Shown here in pieces: positions 63,359 through 64,000 of a stretch of DNA of 64,000 nt (positions are counted from its first letter, which is position 1; each line of letters opens with the position of its first letter). A program made the position numbers and the translations under genes. The stretch is from DATKMP01 sp963790045 (GTDB lineage Bacteria; Bacteroidota; Ignavibacteria; UBA10030). The stretch covers positions 1 to 64,000 of the forward strand of contig CAWBMS010000010.1 in the NCBI GenBank assembly GCA_963790045.1, in the 5' to 3' direction. The notes beneath the pieces are model-generated. The model saw only the letters and a program-made list of their open reading frames with translations. It was not told where the DNA came from and searched no databases.

Positions 63359-64000
63359 ATGACATCTTATAAAGAATTGGGATTAGTAAATTCCAGAGAA
63401 CTTTTTCAGAAAGCTGTAAAAGGCGGTTATGCTATTCCAGCTTACAATTTTAATAACTTAGAGCAGTTGCAGGCAATTATCGCTGCGTGCGTGGAAACAA
63501 AGTCGCCCGTCATTCTGCAAGTATCCAGTGGCGCGCGTAAATATGCCAACGCAACATTACTCAAGCATCTTGCCAAAGGCGCAGTCGAGTATGCAAAAGA
63601 ATTGGGCTATGCAATTCCTATCGTGCTGCATCTCGATCATGGCGATACGTTTGAACTTTGTGTTTCGTGTATCGAATCCGGATTTTCTTCCGTGATGATC
63701 GATGGCTCGCATCATCCGTACGATAAGAATGTGGAACTGACGAAGAAGGTTGTCGAATACGCACACAAGTATGATGTAACCGTCGAAGGCGAACTCGGTG
63801 TGCTGGCGGGAATTGAAGATGCAGTTTCCAGTGCTGTTACGCATTACACCAAGCCGGAAGAAGTAGAAGATTTTGTGAAGAAGACGAATGTGGATTCGCT
63901 TGCGATTTCCATCGGCACTTCGCACGGTGCAAACAAATTTAAACCGGAACAATGCACACGCACACCGGATGGCGTATTACTTCCGCCGCCGCTTCGGTTC
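63359..64000 (+). CDS. fba: Fructose-bisphosphate aldolase class II, partial
   Basis: Zinc-dependent aldolase of glycolysis and gluconeogenesis, cut off by the window end. ATG 63359 follows ACGGGAAGAGTGAGAACA. The 214 visible codons include AVKGGYAIPAYNFNNLEQL, VLHLDHGDTFELC (zinc His), SVMIDGSHHPYDKNV, VTVEGELGVLAGIED and the second zinc region SLAISIGTSHGANKF. The VSSAVTHYTKPEEV segment marks the longer class II type common in Bacteroidota. The C-terminal third is missing. Confidence 0.93.
   Translation, partial: MTSYKELGLVNSRELFQKAVKGGYAIPAYNFNNLEQLQAIIAACVETKSPVILQVSSGARKYANATLLKHLAKGAVEYAKELGYAIPIVLHLDHGDTFELCVSCIESGFSSVMIDGSHHPYDKNVELTKKVVEYAHKYDVTVEGELGVLAGIEDAVSSAVTHYTKPEEVEDFVKKTNVDSLAISIGTSHGANKFKPEQCTRTPDGVLLPPPLRF

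Noticed and set aside
1..64000. CRISPR array or rRNA genes
   Set aside because: No regularly spaced direct repeats of 24-40 bp with unique spacers and no rRNA sequence were seen.

Overview
The window reads as chromosome from a Gram-negative bacterium of the Bacteroidota/Chlorobi (FCB) group, probably Ignavibacteria- or Kapabacteria-like. The evidence is gene content: a complete Kdo/LPS-export cluster, PorV/FadL-like outer-membrane proteins, DUF4835 and DUF5686 families, a helix-hairpin-helix barrel protein, MenG rather than a proteobacterial UbiE context, and moderate GC. Taxonomy is inferred from families only; no rRNA is present.

Layout. 0.1-1.8 kb: mdh and rplU-rpmA. 1.9-4.5 kb: a gene-poor accessory patch with a methyltransferase remnant, three small membrane proteins, a carboxymuconolactone-decarboxylase-like protein and three hairpin repeats. 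4.6-13.4 kb: ferritin, FmdB-like protein, then a long minus-strand run of tyrA-aroF-lptB-ostA-lptC-kdsD-kdsC-kdsA and a glutamine amidotransferase, joining aromatic amino acid synthesis with Kdo synthesis and LPS transport. 13.5-20.1 kb (plus): ispE, two large outer-membrane proteins and a glycosyltransferase family 9. 20.1-26.6 kb (minus): pyk, sirtuin, penicillin acylase, amidohydrolase, menG. 26.7-33.5 kb: TatD, HEAT-cyclophilin, DUF4835, PorV-like and HHH barrel proteins. 34.3-44.3 kb: mnmA, an ECF sigma/anti-sigma/CpxP-like cassette followed by an RND pump, spmA-spmB and a barrel protein. 44.5-49.6 kb: an integrated element in tRNA-Asp. 49.8-64 kb: LigB-type dioxygenase, cysK-metY-rrf2 sulfur cluster, FadL-like and other envelope proteins, cysS, recN, a DUF6600-type protein and the start of class II fba.

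The most interesting region is the 5.1-kb element bounded by 50-bp perfect direct repeats at 44524-44573 and 49593-49642. It carries a tyrosine recombinase, a 1.1-kb non-coding region with iterons and hairpins, and a protein with all three motifs of a single-subunit (family A / T7-RNAP-like) polymerase palm. Small unknown ORFs complete it. The duplicated block is the 5' half of tRNA-Asp. The element also brings its own copy of the tRNA promoter, with the same -35, -10 and 17-bp spacer as the displaced chromosomal one, so insertion leaves the tRNA expressed.

The second theme is assembly quality. About eleven genes, including essential ones (rpmA, mnmA, mdh), carry single-base frameshifts. Most of the breakpoints lie on or beside a GTAC tetranucleotide, or where the expected reading restores GTAC. 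This pattern suggests systematic base-calling error at a modified GTAC motif rather than real gene decay.
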